Source: Hybos culiciformis
Taxonomy: Eukaryota; Arthropoda; Insecta; Diptera; Hybotidae
DNA: 64,000 bases
Reading direction: 5' to 3'
Assembly (NCBI GenBank): GCA_964007475.1
Contig: OZ023273.1
Span: 21,935,557 to 21,999,556, forward strand
Below are positions 1 through 10,700 of this stretch, piece by piece. The translations under genes and the position numbers were made by a program. Within the stretch, counting starts at the first letter, position 1; each line of letters begins with the position of its first letter. Below the pieces are notes generated by a model. It was not told the DNA's origin, did no database searches, and saw nothing but the letters and a program-made list of their open reading frames with translations.

Positions 1-912
1 AAAAAATTTCACTCAAAATTAGTTTAGTTAAGGTAATAAAAAAATGTTTCTATCATTTTAAAAATATCATGAATTACATAAATTCTGCAATTTTTAAAAA
101 GGCAAAAAAATGTGGTATATCATCATCATTGCCTTTGTCCATTAACTGTCTTTATTAGTGCATTTTATAGACCATTTAGCATTTTAAAGCCTTGTTATAA
201 TATTCTTATAGAAATTTCATATTATCTATCATTATTATTATTATCTTTTTTTTTCCAAATATATAATTCCTCAATATCGTGTATAAAGTGAATCGATTAA
301 TGAAATTTTTTCTGATGTCAGCAATTTTTCTTTTATTTTCTCATAAACCTATGTTTTCAATGGAAATCTCATAAACCTATGTTTTCAATGGAAATCTTTT
401 TAAGCATATACATTCATATATTAATAATCTATTAAGTATACAATTGCGACTATAACAAAGAGATAATAATAATAAGAATAATAAGGATATATGTATGTAG
501 AAAATATGCCACTTTACACTTTTATTATTTTCGTCATTTTATATTGTATATATGTACCTTTTCATAGGTTGAAAAAAAAGTGAATTGATTACTATAAATA
601 AAATAATGCAAAAAATTTAATAAAATATTAAGTAAAACGTAAACCATACAAAAAAGATAATCATTTTCATTTTATTTGTTAAGGTGCAATTTATGAAGAA
701 AATAAAATAAAAAGGATGTGTCGAAGAAAATAAAAATTTTTTGAAAGATTCCTTTTTTTTTATAATGGCGATCTCTAACTTTTCAGATTTCTTATAAAAT
801 TTCCCGCGTACGGTATCTTTGCTTTTGGATTCCTTTTAAAATTATCAAAAAACATAATATTCTTATCTGATTTAGAGACTAGTATATGTATATAATTGAT
901 ATAATTGATATA
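1..912. other. gene-free AT-rich DNA
   Basis: No open frame with coding character and no recognisable RNA gene. The stretch is made of A/T runs and short ATA-type microsatellites. Its only structured part is a 28-bp tandem duplication at 339-394, listed separately. Confidence 0.6.
339..394. repeat. 28-bp perfect tandem duplication
   Basis: The 28-bp unit at 339-366 is repeated without change at 367-394. It contains the string ATAAACCTATGTTTTCAATG. A perfect two-copy repeat suggests a recent slippage or template-switch event. Confidence 0.9.
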
Positions 913-920
913 ATTATAAT

Positions 921-1707
921 GGGGTCCCGAAATAATTTATACGGACATAATTTATACGAAAAAACGACATTATTCCTACCATACAAATGAATTATGTCGC
1001 TTTCAGGCACGTCATAATTTATAAATGAATAAAGTCGTTTTTTTTTCGTATAAATAATGCCGCTTTTAAAACGACATTATTTATCATATGAATAAAGTCG
1101 TTTTTTTTTCGTATAAATAATGTCGCTTCTAAACGACATTATTTCTACATGAATAAAGTCGTTTTTTGATCGTATGAATAATGTCATTTTTAAAACGACA
1201 CTATTTATCGTATGTGAGTAAAAACGAATGTTGGCCGTACAAAATGTAGGTGAACTGACATAACTGCGAATATTGTGTTCTAAGCAAAAGGGCATAGAAC
1301 ACAAAATTTTATCGGAGATATTGTGAGGTAGGGAAGGGGGGACAACAGCAGGGCGGCGGGCGGCGCCAGCCACAAATCCCACTGACCAACCGCCCGCCGC
1401 CCTGCTGCCCCCCTTCCCGTGTGTACCTCACAAATATTTTATCCTTTTTACTCACATACGATAAATAGTGTCGTTTTAAAAACGACATTATTCATACGAT
1501 AAAAAAACGACATTGTTCATACGATAAATAATGTCGTTTTAAAAGCGACATTATTTATACAAAAAAAAACATGACATTATTTATCGTATGAATAATGTCG
1601 TTTTTTTTTTGTATAAATAATGTCGCTTTCAAACGACATTATTTATCGTATGAACAATGTCGTTTTTGTCGTATAAATTATGTCCGTATAAATTATTTCG
1701 GAGTGCC
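921..1707. mobile_element. Foldback MITE F1 with 8-bp TSD and GC-rich core
   Basis: A 787-bp non-autonomous element. Its ends are inverted: GGGGTCCCGAAATAATTTAT on the left, and GGCACTCCGAAATAATTTAT on the right read on the minus strand. The flanks are the 8-bp direct repeat ATTATAAT (913-920 and 1708-1715), the duplication length known for hAT and P-type elements. The arms are built of repeated modules such as AAAACGACATTATTTATCGT that form many secondary hairpins. The centre (about 1327-1430) is abruptly GC-rich and itself palindromic (GGGCGGCGGGCGG against CCGCCCGCCGCCC). Its loop carries CAAATCCCACTGACCAA (1373-1389). It has no coding capacity; an open frame across the core is a by-product of GC content. 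Superfamily assignment is open; the boundaries are firm. Confidence 0.85.
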
Positions 1708-1715
1708 ATTATAAT

Positions 1716-3100
1716 GCACATTTTCATATCGTCGGGGAATGTTTAATGAATTTTGATCCTCGAAGTATGTTTCGAAAAATTATCAAATTTGTTTTTCAAA
1801 AAATAGACGATATCTTTTTTATATATATTTTAAAAGCAATTCAATAACAAATTTATTCTCTATTTATTTGGATTGTTTGTGTACCTGATTTGCATTTAAA
1901 GTTAGGGTAAATATTTATTAACTTATTTTTTCTACAAAATAAAAATCAAACAACAATATTTCTAAAAAAAACTTAAACTTTATTTAAAAGGGGACATTGT
2001 GAATTAGCTTGCAGGAAAACAATTTTTTTTGTCTTCTTCAATAAATGTAATTTAAGAATAGATTTACTTGCAATCAATTTTATTTAAGTATATTATTTTA
2101 CATAAAAAATTTAATAAAAAATAAGAAAACAAGAATGTATAAATAAAACAGAAGTATGCGGGTAATATCCTGGAAAAAACTTTTTTTTTATTTTACCTAC
2201 AATTCATACATAATATTATGTTTTACAATTTATTAAATTTTCGTAAGAAAAAAGATGAGAATAATTTGTTTGTTACAATTTTCACATGAATGGGATTCTT
2301 TTTTAAATTAAAGTTTATACATACCTGTATATTTTAAATAAAAATTTCAATAAAAATTAAATTACATTATTTTTCAATAAATACATGTAGGTACATACGT
2401 AGTTACTACGTACATGTGTATTTATAAGAAAATATTTTCGTTAAGATATTCTTCCAGATATACAACTCCATGTTCATCGTCAATGTATTTTGTTGTTGAT
2501 TTTTTTTAACGTTTGCAAAATTACCTTAATTTTATCCTATCAGCAATATTCTCAATTAAATTATCATCATCTTTAATTTACTTAACTTATATTAAAAGAA
2601 TTCTTTAAAAGTTATATACAATTAACCTTAAAGTATTTTATTTTAAAATTCTCAGTACATATATTATATATAATTTTTTTTTTAATTTTGAAGAATTCAT
2701 TGAAAAAATTCCTAGCGCAGATAGTAACAATTGTAATAATTTAAGTAATAAGTGAAAATTCTGTGCACGTATTTTCTCAAGGGCATGAGGTGCACACAAT
2801 ACCAGACAATTTTTCTAAAGTATTAATTTTCCTCACTATAAGATTGAAAAATTCTATGTTTTCAATATAAACTTTTTTTTTTCCAACGTTAAACATATTG
2901 CTTTTGGCTTTCAAGATAAATTTAAAATATTTTTCCGTTGTTAACCACATTTTTTTTGAAGTTTATACTTCTTTTAACGCGGTGTATGATATAAATGAGT
3001 AATTCTGTAGGGGGTAAAAATTTTTTTACTCATTCGAATTTGAGTTAAAAAAAAAAACGACATGCTGTACCGTTTGAATACTCAAAAAAAATGAGTCAAC
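1716..3100. other. gene-free AT-rich DNA
   Basis: A/T-rich sequence with long homopolymer runs. I see no exon-like segment, RNA gene or element with paired ends. Confidence 0.55.
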
Positions 3101-3346
3101 TCAATAATCATTTGTTATTTATAAAAACAAAATAATTTGGCGCGAAAAATTTAAATTCAAATTATTTTTAAAAATCTTTCGTTTACAAATTTTTTAAAAT
3201 TTAAATTTTTTTTCAAATTAGGTAGTTCAATAATCATTTGTCATTTATAAAAACAAAATAATTTGGCGTGGAAAATTTAAATTCAAATTATTTTTTAAAA
3301 ATCTTTCGTTTACAAATTATTTAACAACTAAAATTTATTTTTCAAA
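3101..3346. repeat. two-copy tandem repeat, 126-bp period
   Basis: The segment beginning TCAATAATCATTTGTTATTT at 3101 recurs at 3227 with a few substitutions. Both copies contain ATAATTTGGCG and the AAATCTTTCGTTTACAAATT block. The repeat leads directly into the GGTAGGTCCGGTG sequence before the minisatellite, so it may belong to the same repeat family. Confidence 0.85.
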
Positions 3347-3457
3347 ATAGGTAGGTCCGGTGAAATAAAGATTACCTGCCGAAAATTTTTTGGGCGGTTA
3401 GGTCGTGCCGGCTAAAATATGTTAAAAAAAAATGTTTCCTCCGGTGAAATAATTAGA

Positions 3458-3517
3458 TTACCTGACCAAAAATTTTGGATACGGAGCTACAGTTAGAGTC
3501 TTCCCGCCTCAAAATAT
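3458..3517 (+). repeat. left copy of the 60-bp direct repeat bracketing the minisatellite
   Basis: This 60-bp segment starting TTACCTGACCAAAAATTTTG matches 7441-7500 at 52 of 60 positions in the same orientation. Shorter pieces of the same unit (GATTACCTGCCCAAAAA) recur near 3537 and 3576. The minisatellite therefore sits inside a larger repeated unit rather than in unique DNA. Confidence 0.85.
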
Positions 3518-3599
3518 ACCAAAATTATAAATAAAGATTACCTGCCCAAAAATATACCAAAATAATAAATAAAGATTACCTGCCCAAAAAAAAGGAAGG

Positions 3600-6500
3600 A
3601 AGTGAGGGCGGCAGTAAGGGCTGAAGAGAGGGCGGCAGTAAGGGCTGAAGAGAGGGCGGCAGTAAGGGCTGAAGAGAGGTCGGAAGGGAGGGCGGAAGGG
3701 AGGGCGGAAGGGAGGGCGGAAGGGAGGGCGGAAGGGAGGGCGGAAGGGAGGGCGGAAGGGAGGGCGGAAGGGAGGGCGGAAGGGGGGGCGGAAGGGGGGC
3801 TGAAGGGAGGGCGGAAGGGGGGGCGGAAGGGAGGGCGGAAGGGAAGCCGGAAGATAGGGCGGAAGGGAGGGCGGAAGGGAGGGCGGAACGGAGGACAGAA
3901 GTTAGGGCGGAAGTTAGGGCGGAAGTGAGGGCGGAAGTGAGGGCGGAAGTGAGGGCGGAAGTGAGGGCGGAAGTGAGGGCGGAAGTGAGGGCGGAAGTGA
4001 GGGCGGAAGTGAGGGCGGAAGTGAGGGCGGAAGTGAGGGCGGAAGTGAGGGCGGAAGTGAGGGCGGAAGTGAGGGCGGAAGTGAGGGCGGAAGTGAGGGC
4101 GGAAGTTAGGGTGGAAGTGGGGGCGGAAGTGAGGGCAGAAGTGAGGGCGGAAGTGAGGGCGGAAGTGAGGGCGGAAGTGAGGGCGGAATTGAGGGCGGAA
4201 TTGAGGGCGGAATTGAGGGCGGAAGTGAGGGCGGAAGTGAGGGCGGAAGTGAGGGCGGAAGTGAGGGCGGAAGTGAGGGCGGAAGTGAGGGCGGAAGTGA
4301 GGGCGGAAGTGAGGGCGGTAGTGAGGGCGGTAGTGAGGGCGGAAGTGAGGGCGGTAGTGAGGGCGGTAGTGAGGGCGGTAGTGAGGGCGGAAGTGAGGGC
4401 GGAAGTGAGGGCGGAAGTGAGGGCGGAAGTGAGGGCGGAAGTGAGGGCGGAAGTGAGGGCGAAAGTGAGGGCGAAAGTGAGGGCGAAAGTGAGGGCGGAA
4501 GTGAGGGCGGAAGTGAGGGCGGAAGTGAGGGCGGAAGTGAGGGCGGAAGTGAGGGCGGAAGTGAGGGCGGAAGTGAGGGCGGAAGTGAGGGCGGAAGTGA
4601 GGGCGGAAGTGAGGGCGGAAGTGAGGGCGGAAGTGAGGGCGGAATTGAGGGCGGAATTGAGGGCGGAAGTGAGGGCGGAAGTGAGGGCGGAAGTGAGGGC
4701 GGAAGTGAGGGCGGAAGTGAGGGCGGAAGTGAGGGCGGAAGTGAGGGCGGAAGCGAGAGCGGAAGTGAGGGCGGAAGTGAGGCCGGAAGTGAGGGCGGAA
4801 GTGAGGGCGGAAGTGAGGGCGGAAGTGAGGGCGGAAGTGAGGGCGGAAGTGAGGGCGGAAGTGAGGGCGGAAGTGAGGGCGGAAGTGAGGGCGGAAGTGA
4901 GGGCGGAAGTGAGGGCGGAAGTTAGGGTGGAAGTGGGGGCGGAAGTGGGGGCGGAAGTGAGGGCGGAAGTGAGGGCAGAAGTGAGGGCGGAAGTGAGAGC
5001 GGAAGTGAGAGCGGAAGTGAGGGCGGAAGTGAGGGCGGAAGTGAGAGCGGAAGTGAGAGCGGAAGTGAGGGCGGAAGTGAGGGCGGAAGTGAGGGCGGAA
5101 GTGAGGGCGGAAGTGAGGGCGGAAGTGAGGGCGGAAGTGAGGGCGGAAGTGAGGGCGGAAGTGAGGGCGGAAGTGAGGGCGGAGGTGAGGGCGGAAGTGA
5201 GGGCGGAAGTGAGGGCGGAAGTGAGGGCGGAAGTGAGGGCGGAAGTGAGGGCGGAAGTGAGGGCGGAAGTGAGGGCGGAAGTGAGGGCGGAAGTGAGGGC
5301 GGAAGTGAGGGCGGAAGTGAGGGCGGAAGTGAGGGCGGAAGTGAGGGCGGAAGTGAGGGCGGAAGTGAGGGCGGAAGTGAGGGCGGAAGTGAGGGCGGAA
5401 GTGAGGGCGGAAGTGAGGGCGGAAGTGAGGGCGGAAGTGAGGGCGGAAGTGAGGGCGGAAGTGAGGGCGGTAGTGAGGGCGGTAGTGAGGGCGGTAGTGA
5501 GGGCGGAAGTGAGGGCGGAAGTGAGGGCGGAAGTGAGGGCGGAAGTGAGGGCGGAAGTGAGGGCGAAAGTGAGGGCGAAAGTGAGGGCGAAAGTGAGGGC
5601 GGAAGTGAGGGCGGAAGTGAGGGCGGAAGTGAGGGCGGAAGTGAGGGCGGAAGTGAGGGCGGAAGTGAGGGCGGAAGTGAGGGCGGAAGTGAGGGCGGAA
5701 GTGAGGGCGGAAGTGAGGGCGGAAGTGAGGGCGGAAGTGAGGGCGGAAGTGAGGGCGGAAGTGAGGGCGGAAGTGAGGGCGGAAGTGAGGTCGGAAGTGA
5801 GGTCGGAAGTGAGGTCGGAAGTGAGGGCGGAAGTGAGGGCGGAAGTGAGGGCGGAAGTGAGGGCGGAAGTGAGGGTGGAAGTGAGGGTGGAAGTGAGGGT
5901 GGAAGTGAGGGCGGAAGTGAGGGCGGAAGTGAGGGCGGAAGTGAGGGCGGAAGTGAGGGCGGAAGTGAGAGCGGAAGTGATGGCGGAAGTGAGGGCGGAA
6001 GTGAGGGCGGAAGTGAGGGCGGAAGTGAGGGCGGAAGTTAGGGTGGAAGTGGGGGCGGAAGTGGGGGCGGAAGTGAGGGCGGAAGTGAGGGCGGAAGTGA
6101 GGGCAGAAGTGAGGGCGGAAGTGAGAGCGGAAGTGAGAGCGGAAGTGAGGGCGGAAGTGAGGGCGGAAGTGAGAGCGGAAGTGAGAGCGGAAGTGAGGGC
6201 GGAAGTGAGGGCGGAAGTGAGGGCGGAAGTGAGGGCGGAAGTGAGGGCGGAAGTGAGGGCGGAAGTGAGGGCGGAAGTGAGGGCGGAAGTGAGGGCGGAA
6301 GTGAGGGCGGAGGTGAGGGCGGAAGTGAGGGCGGAAGTGAGGGCGGAAGTGAGGGCGGAAGTGAGGGCGGAAGTGAGGGCGGAAGTGAGGGCGGAAGTGA
6401 GGGCGGAAGTGAGGGCGGAAGTGAGGGCGGAAGTGAGGGCGGAAGTGAGGGCGGAAGTGAGGGCGGAAGTGAGGGCGGAAGTGAGGGCGGAAGTGAGGGC

Positions 6501-7440
6501 GGAAGTGAGGGCGGAAGTGAGGGCGGAAGTGAGGGCGGAAGTGAGGGCGGAAGTGAGGGCGGAAGTGAGGGCGGAAGTGAGGGCGGAAGTGAGGGCGGTA
6601 GTGAGGGCGGTAGTGAGGGCGGTAGTGAGGGCGGAAGTGAGGGCGGAAGTGAGGGCGGAAGTGAGGGCGGAAGTGAGGGCGGAAGTGAGGGCGAAAGTGA
6701 GGGCGAAAGTGAGGGCGAAAGTGAGGGCGGAAGTGAGGGCGGAAGTGAGGGCGGAAGTGAGGGCGGAAGTGAGGGCGGAAGTTAGGGTGGAAGTGGGGGC
6801 GGAAGTGGGGGCGGAAGTGAGGGCGGAAGTGAGGGCAGAAGTGAGGGCGGAAGTGAGAGCGGAAGTGAGAGCGGAAGTGAGGGCGGAAGTGAGGGCGGAA
6901 GTGAGAGCGGAAGTGAGGGCGGAAGTGAGGGCGGAAGTGAGGGCAGAAGTGAGGGCGGAAGTGAGGGCGGAAGTGAGGGCGGAAGTGAGGGCGGAAGTGA
7001 GGGCGGAAGTGAGGGCGGAAGTGAGGGCGGAAGTGAGGGCGGAAGTGAGGGCGGAAGTGAGGGCGGAAGTGAGGGCGGAAGTGAGGGCGGAAGTGAGAGC
7101 GGAAGTGATGGCGGAAGTGAGGGCGGAAGTGAGGGCGGAAGTGAGGGCGGAAGTGAGGGCAGAAGTGAGGGCGGAAGTGAGGGCGGAAGTGAGGGCGGAA
7201 GTGAGGGCGGAAGTGAGGGCGGAAGTGAGGGCGGAAGTGAGGGTGGAAGTGAGGGCGGAAGTGAGGGCGGAAGTGAGGGTGGAAGTGAGGGCGGAAGTGA
7301 GGGCGGAAGTGAGGCCGGAAGTGAGGGCGGAAGTGAGGGCGGAAGTGAGGGCGGAAGTGAGGGCGGAAGTGAGGGCGGAAGTGAGGGCGGAAGTGAGGGC
7401 GGAAGTGAGGGCGGAAGTGAGGGCGGAAGTGAGGGTGGAA
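3600..7440. repeat. 3.8-kb array of a 12-bp minisatellite, GGAAGTGAGGGC
   Basis: About 320 tandem copies of a purine-rich 12-mer. The first 90 bases are a 24-bp variant, 3690-3900 is dominated by GGAAGGGAGGGC, and the rest by GGAAGTGAGGGC. Rare variants (GGTAGTGAGGGC, GGCGAAAGTGAG, GAGGTCGGAAGT, GAGGGTGGAAGT) come in runs, often of three. Marker variants recur at a spacing of 1104-1128 bp (gaaag triplets start at 4461, 5565 and 6693), so whole ~93-monomer blocks have been duplicated. Because 12 is divisible by 3 and the unit has no stop, both strands appear open for over 1,000 codons (RAEV repeats on plus, PPSL repeats on minus). I do not regard these as genes. Confidence 0.97.
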
Positions 7441-7500
7441 TTACCTGACCAAAAATTTTGGAGAGGGAGCTATGGTTAGGGTCTTCCCTGCTTAAAATAT
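7441..7500 (+). repeat. right copy of the 60-bp direct repeat bracketing the minisatellite
   Basis: Counterpart of 3458-3517, with 8 differences over 60 bases. It begins exactly where the last minisatellite monomer ends. Confidence 0.85.
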
Positions 7501-7502
7501 GC

Positions 7503-7742
7503 AAAAAAAACACACGAAGCAGTCATAGGAACTGCCGAAAGAAGTTTATACTTAAAGCTTTAAACTATGAAATAATAGTGGCTATAAATGATGGGCTGCT
7601 CAGTACAAAATGTAAATTAAAATAAAAATCAGTCCAGCAGTCCAAAAGCAGTCCATTATTTGTAGTCATTGTTATTTCATAGTTTGAAGCTTTAAGTATA
7701 AACTTCTTTCGGCAGTTCCTATGACTGCTTCGTGTGTTTTTT
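7503..7742. mobile_element. 240-bp foldback element or MITE
   Basis: Inverted arms of about 70 bp (7503-7575 and 7670-7742) match almost perfectly. Both contain CACACGAAGCAGTCATAGGA and the block AAGAAGTTTATACTTAAAGC. The ~95-bp loop has no coding content. A/T runs at both ends hide any target-site duplication. It lies a few bases beyond the minisatellite flank repeat and may have inserted into that repeat unit. Confidence 0.8.
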
Positions 7743-10700
7743 TTTTTGCTTTTATTTTAGGAAAAAAAAAAAAAAATTAAAAATAAGTGGCAAAAAGTCA
7801 ACATAAAGATGTTATCGGATCGGAATCAAATTGTAGTAATGTTCTTTGAACAAATTATAAACTAAAAATCTTACATTAATAATTATTATATTGAAAAAAT
7901 TCTTCAATATGAAAATTATGTCGGACAGAATATGGATTATATGAACTCGTAGAATTATATGAACTCGTAGTTTCTAATGATTTCTCTCGTTCGAAGTACG
8001 ACATAACCATAGAGATATTATTAGAAATATGAATATATGACATAAAAATACAATTCCGAGATTACATATCTCCTTTTTTATCAAAACAATTTTTTGAGAA
8101 AAGGTGCAATAATTTTGGGAGATCATTCCATCTAACTTACTCACTTTTTTGTATAACGAAATTTCAATACTGATTACAACTTTTTATGAGTGAGTAATAA
8201 CTAATAGCACTAAAAGGATTGCTAATAAAACTTCAATTCTTGGTTTTTCTCTTTTATTTTATTTTTGAAAGGATTAAACTAACTTTAACAGTGTAAAGAA
8301 AATTAAAATTTCATTATATTGCATTATTGTGAGAATCTTATCCATATAGGTCAAAATTTTATTGCCAATTTTCTTTCACTAATAAATAATCCTCAAATTA
8401 TTATTACTATTTCAACAAATAAATTTCTTTGAAAATTTTTCTCAAAAAAAAGATTTTAAAAAATATAGTTTTTCCTTGTCGAATCCTTTTTCGCCTTAAA
8501 AGATCTATTTCTATTCCTTTATTAGAGAATTTTATATTTAAATATGATTTAGCAGCTAGTTTCATATCACTTAATTTTTTTTCGACTGAACACAATCTCA
8601 TCAGTTTAAAAAAAAAAAATATAATAATATAATTTTATTAATTTATTTGCAAATAAAGTATCTAATGTTTCAGATATCTATTTCCATTTATCTTGCTCGC
8701 GTTGAGCATAAAACCGCTCATATTATTTCCGTATTTTTTGCCTTCAAAAAATATTTTCATTTTGTTCATTTTGTTCTTAATAAGGATATAGAATAAATTA
8801 AATGCAAAAATCTTAGTACAAAAATGCAAGATATATTTTAAGGTAAAGTAAGTTAATTCATAAAATATTTTTTTGAATTAATAACACAAATGTTATTGCG
8901 GTGAAAGAACTTTTGTTGAAATGTGATTCCTTTTTACAGGGTGTTTCAGTAAAGGGTTAAATTACTTCAGGGGTGCGTTCCTTGGTCAATTCAAGACGAA
9001 ACGTCAATGTGGACGAATTAAACACGCCCCAATAGGTTGTAAATTGTAACAAAATTTCAGATATGTAATGATTTTATTCATAATTTCAAATTAATCCAAT
9101 CAGCTAAAACAAATTACATCTTATTAGTTACGAACATTGAATAAATGAGACGTGATTTGTTTATGTAGATTTGAACTCATCTTTACGAAAATTATGAAAT
9201 AAGCATTTTTTTTGAATAAACAATATGTAATACAAATTATTTTATTTGTAAATAAAAGATTCAAATACATTAATTTTTTATTTGTATAATAACAAATTTT
9301 AAACCAATATAATTTTTTTTTCAAAAATCAATTAAAATAAAATATTAGAAAATAATTCTTTTTATATACTTCATGTTTTACTTGATGAGATACTTTATTG
9401 TATTTGATGCATATACGTATGTAATTGATGCACAAAGTTAAAATCCATAGTACTTATAAGTTAAAAAAATGATGAAAGACTGGAAGATACATATAAGTGC
9501 GAAATATCTATCAGGATTCAACAATATTTTTTTTTAAATTAAGAATTTGCTGAATTAATTAAGATTTTGCTGAAAATTTTTATAACTACATTATTCGTAT
9601 TTAGGTAGCTATTAAGATTTCACAACATAAACGATAAAAGCAATGAAATCCATTTTGTGTTAAATTAGATTAAATAAATCATATATCTACTCTAATCCTG
9701 ATTTTATTTATTTAACCTTTTCTCCTAAAGCTTTTAATTCAATCACAGAAAAAAAAAATTAAAAAGAAAGAAGTAAAAATAAATTAAAGTCAAAAATACT
9801 TAATAGCGCTTATTATGCTTAATAAAATCGACCAACAAAATTGTAATAATGTATAAAATTTGAAAGAAAAATAAGAAAGGAAGATTAGTAAAAATTGCTT
9901 TTAAAATATTTACTTTTTATGACACAACACTGTTTGGTAATTTTGTTGGTATTATTTGAAAAAAAAAAAAAAAAATAATTGATAAATATTTTTGTTTCAA
10001 TTGAAATTGAATAGAAACCGATAATTGATAATTTAGAGAAAATTTGGTCAACTGGAATTATCAAAATTATTCCAATTCATTATTATCGCTGCAATGGTCT
10101 GCTGAGTTACGAGAAAATTACTTAAAGTCCTTATCACTTTAATTTTGAAAGATGGATCGGAATGGTTTCTCAAACTATTCAACTAACAAAAAAAAATATC
10201 CAGACTGCAATAAATGGAAATTAATGCAAAATTAAAATTGGAAGTTAGAGACTAAAAAGTTATATATATAAAAAATTAAAAAATTAAATTTTATTATTTA
10301 AATATGTACCAAAAATGATCAAATAAAACTCAGTATAATTTGCGACTCCAAAAAAATATTTTTTTTACGTTACAAAATAAAAATTAAAATTAGGCTCTCA
10401 AATTCCAGAATTCCGAAAATTATACATATTCCTGAGTTAACCAAATATTTGTACATAAGAACACTATAGCAAGCATATATAAAAATTTTCTAACTTGTTT
10501 GAACTGCAACAGAAAGGGAAAAAGTTTAAAATCAATTAACTGCTTGTTGACAGTGAAATAATAAATATTCTTTTATATTATCAATTTTCTAATTCATTTT
10601 TGCTATTTTGTTTTGATATTTAATTGAAAACGAAAAACGAAAAAAAGAAATTGGGGAAAAGTATTTCTCAAATAAAAGTAAATCACACGATTAATTTTAT

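Noticed and set aside
1077..1382. 101-codon frame in the F1 element
   Set aside because: It runs through inverted modules and half of the GC-rich core. No protein family resemblance.
3600..7440. CRISPR array
   Set aside because: Uniform 12-bp tandem monomers without spacers, in a eukaryotic context.
3602..7479. Open frames of 108 and 1184 codons on the plus strand (RAEV repeats)
   Set aside because: They are a consequence of a stop-free 12-bp minisatellite whose length is a multiple of three. No start context, domain or non-repeat coding sequence is attached.
6782..7513. 243-codon PPSL-repeat frame on the minus strand
   Set aside because: Antisense reading of the same minisatellite, also open because of the 12-bp period.
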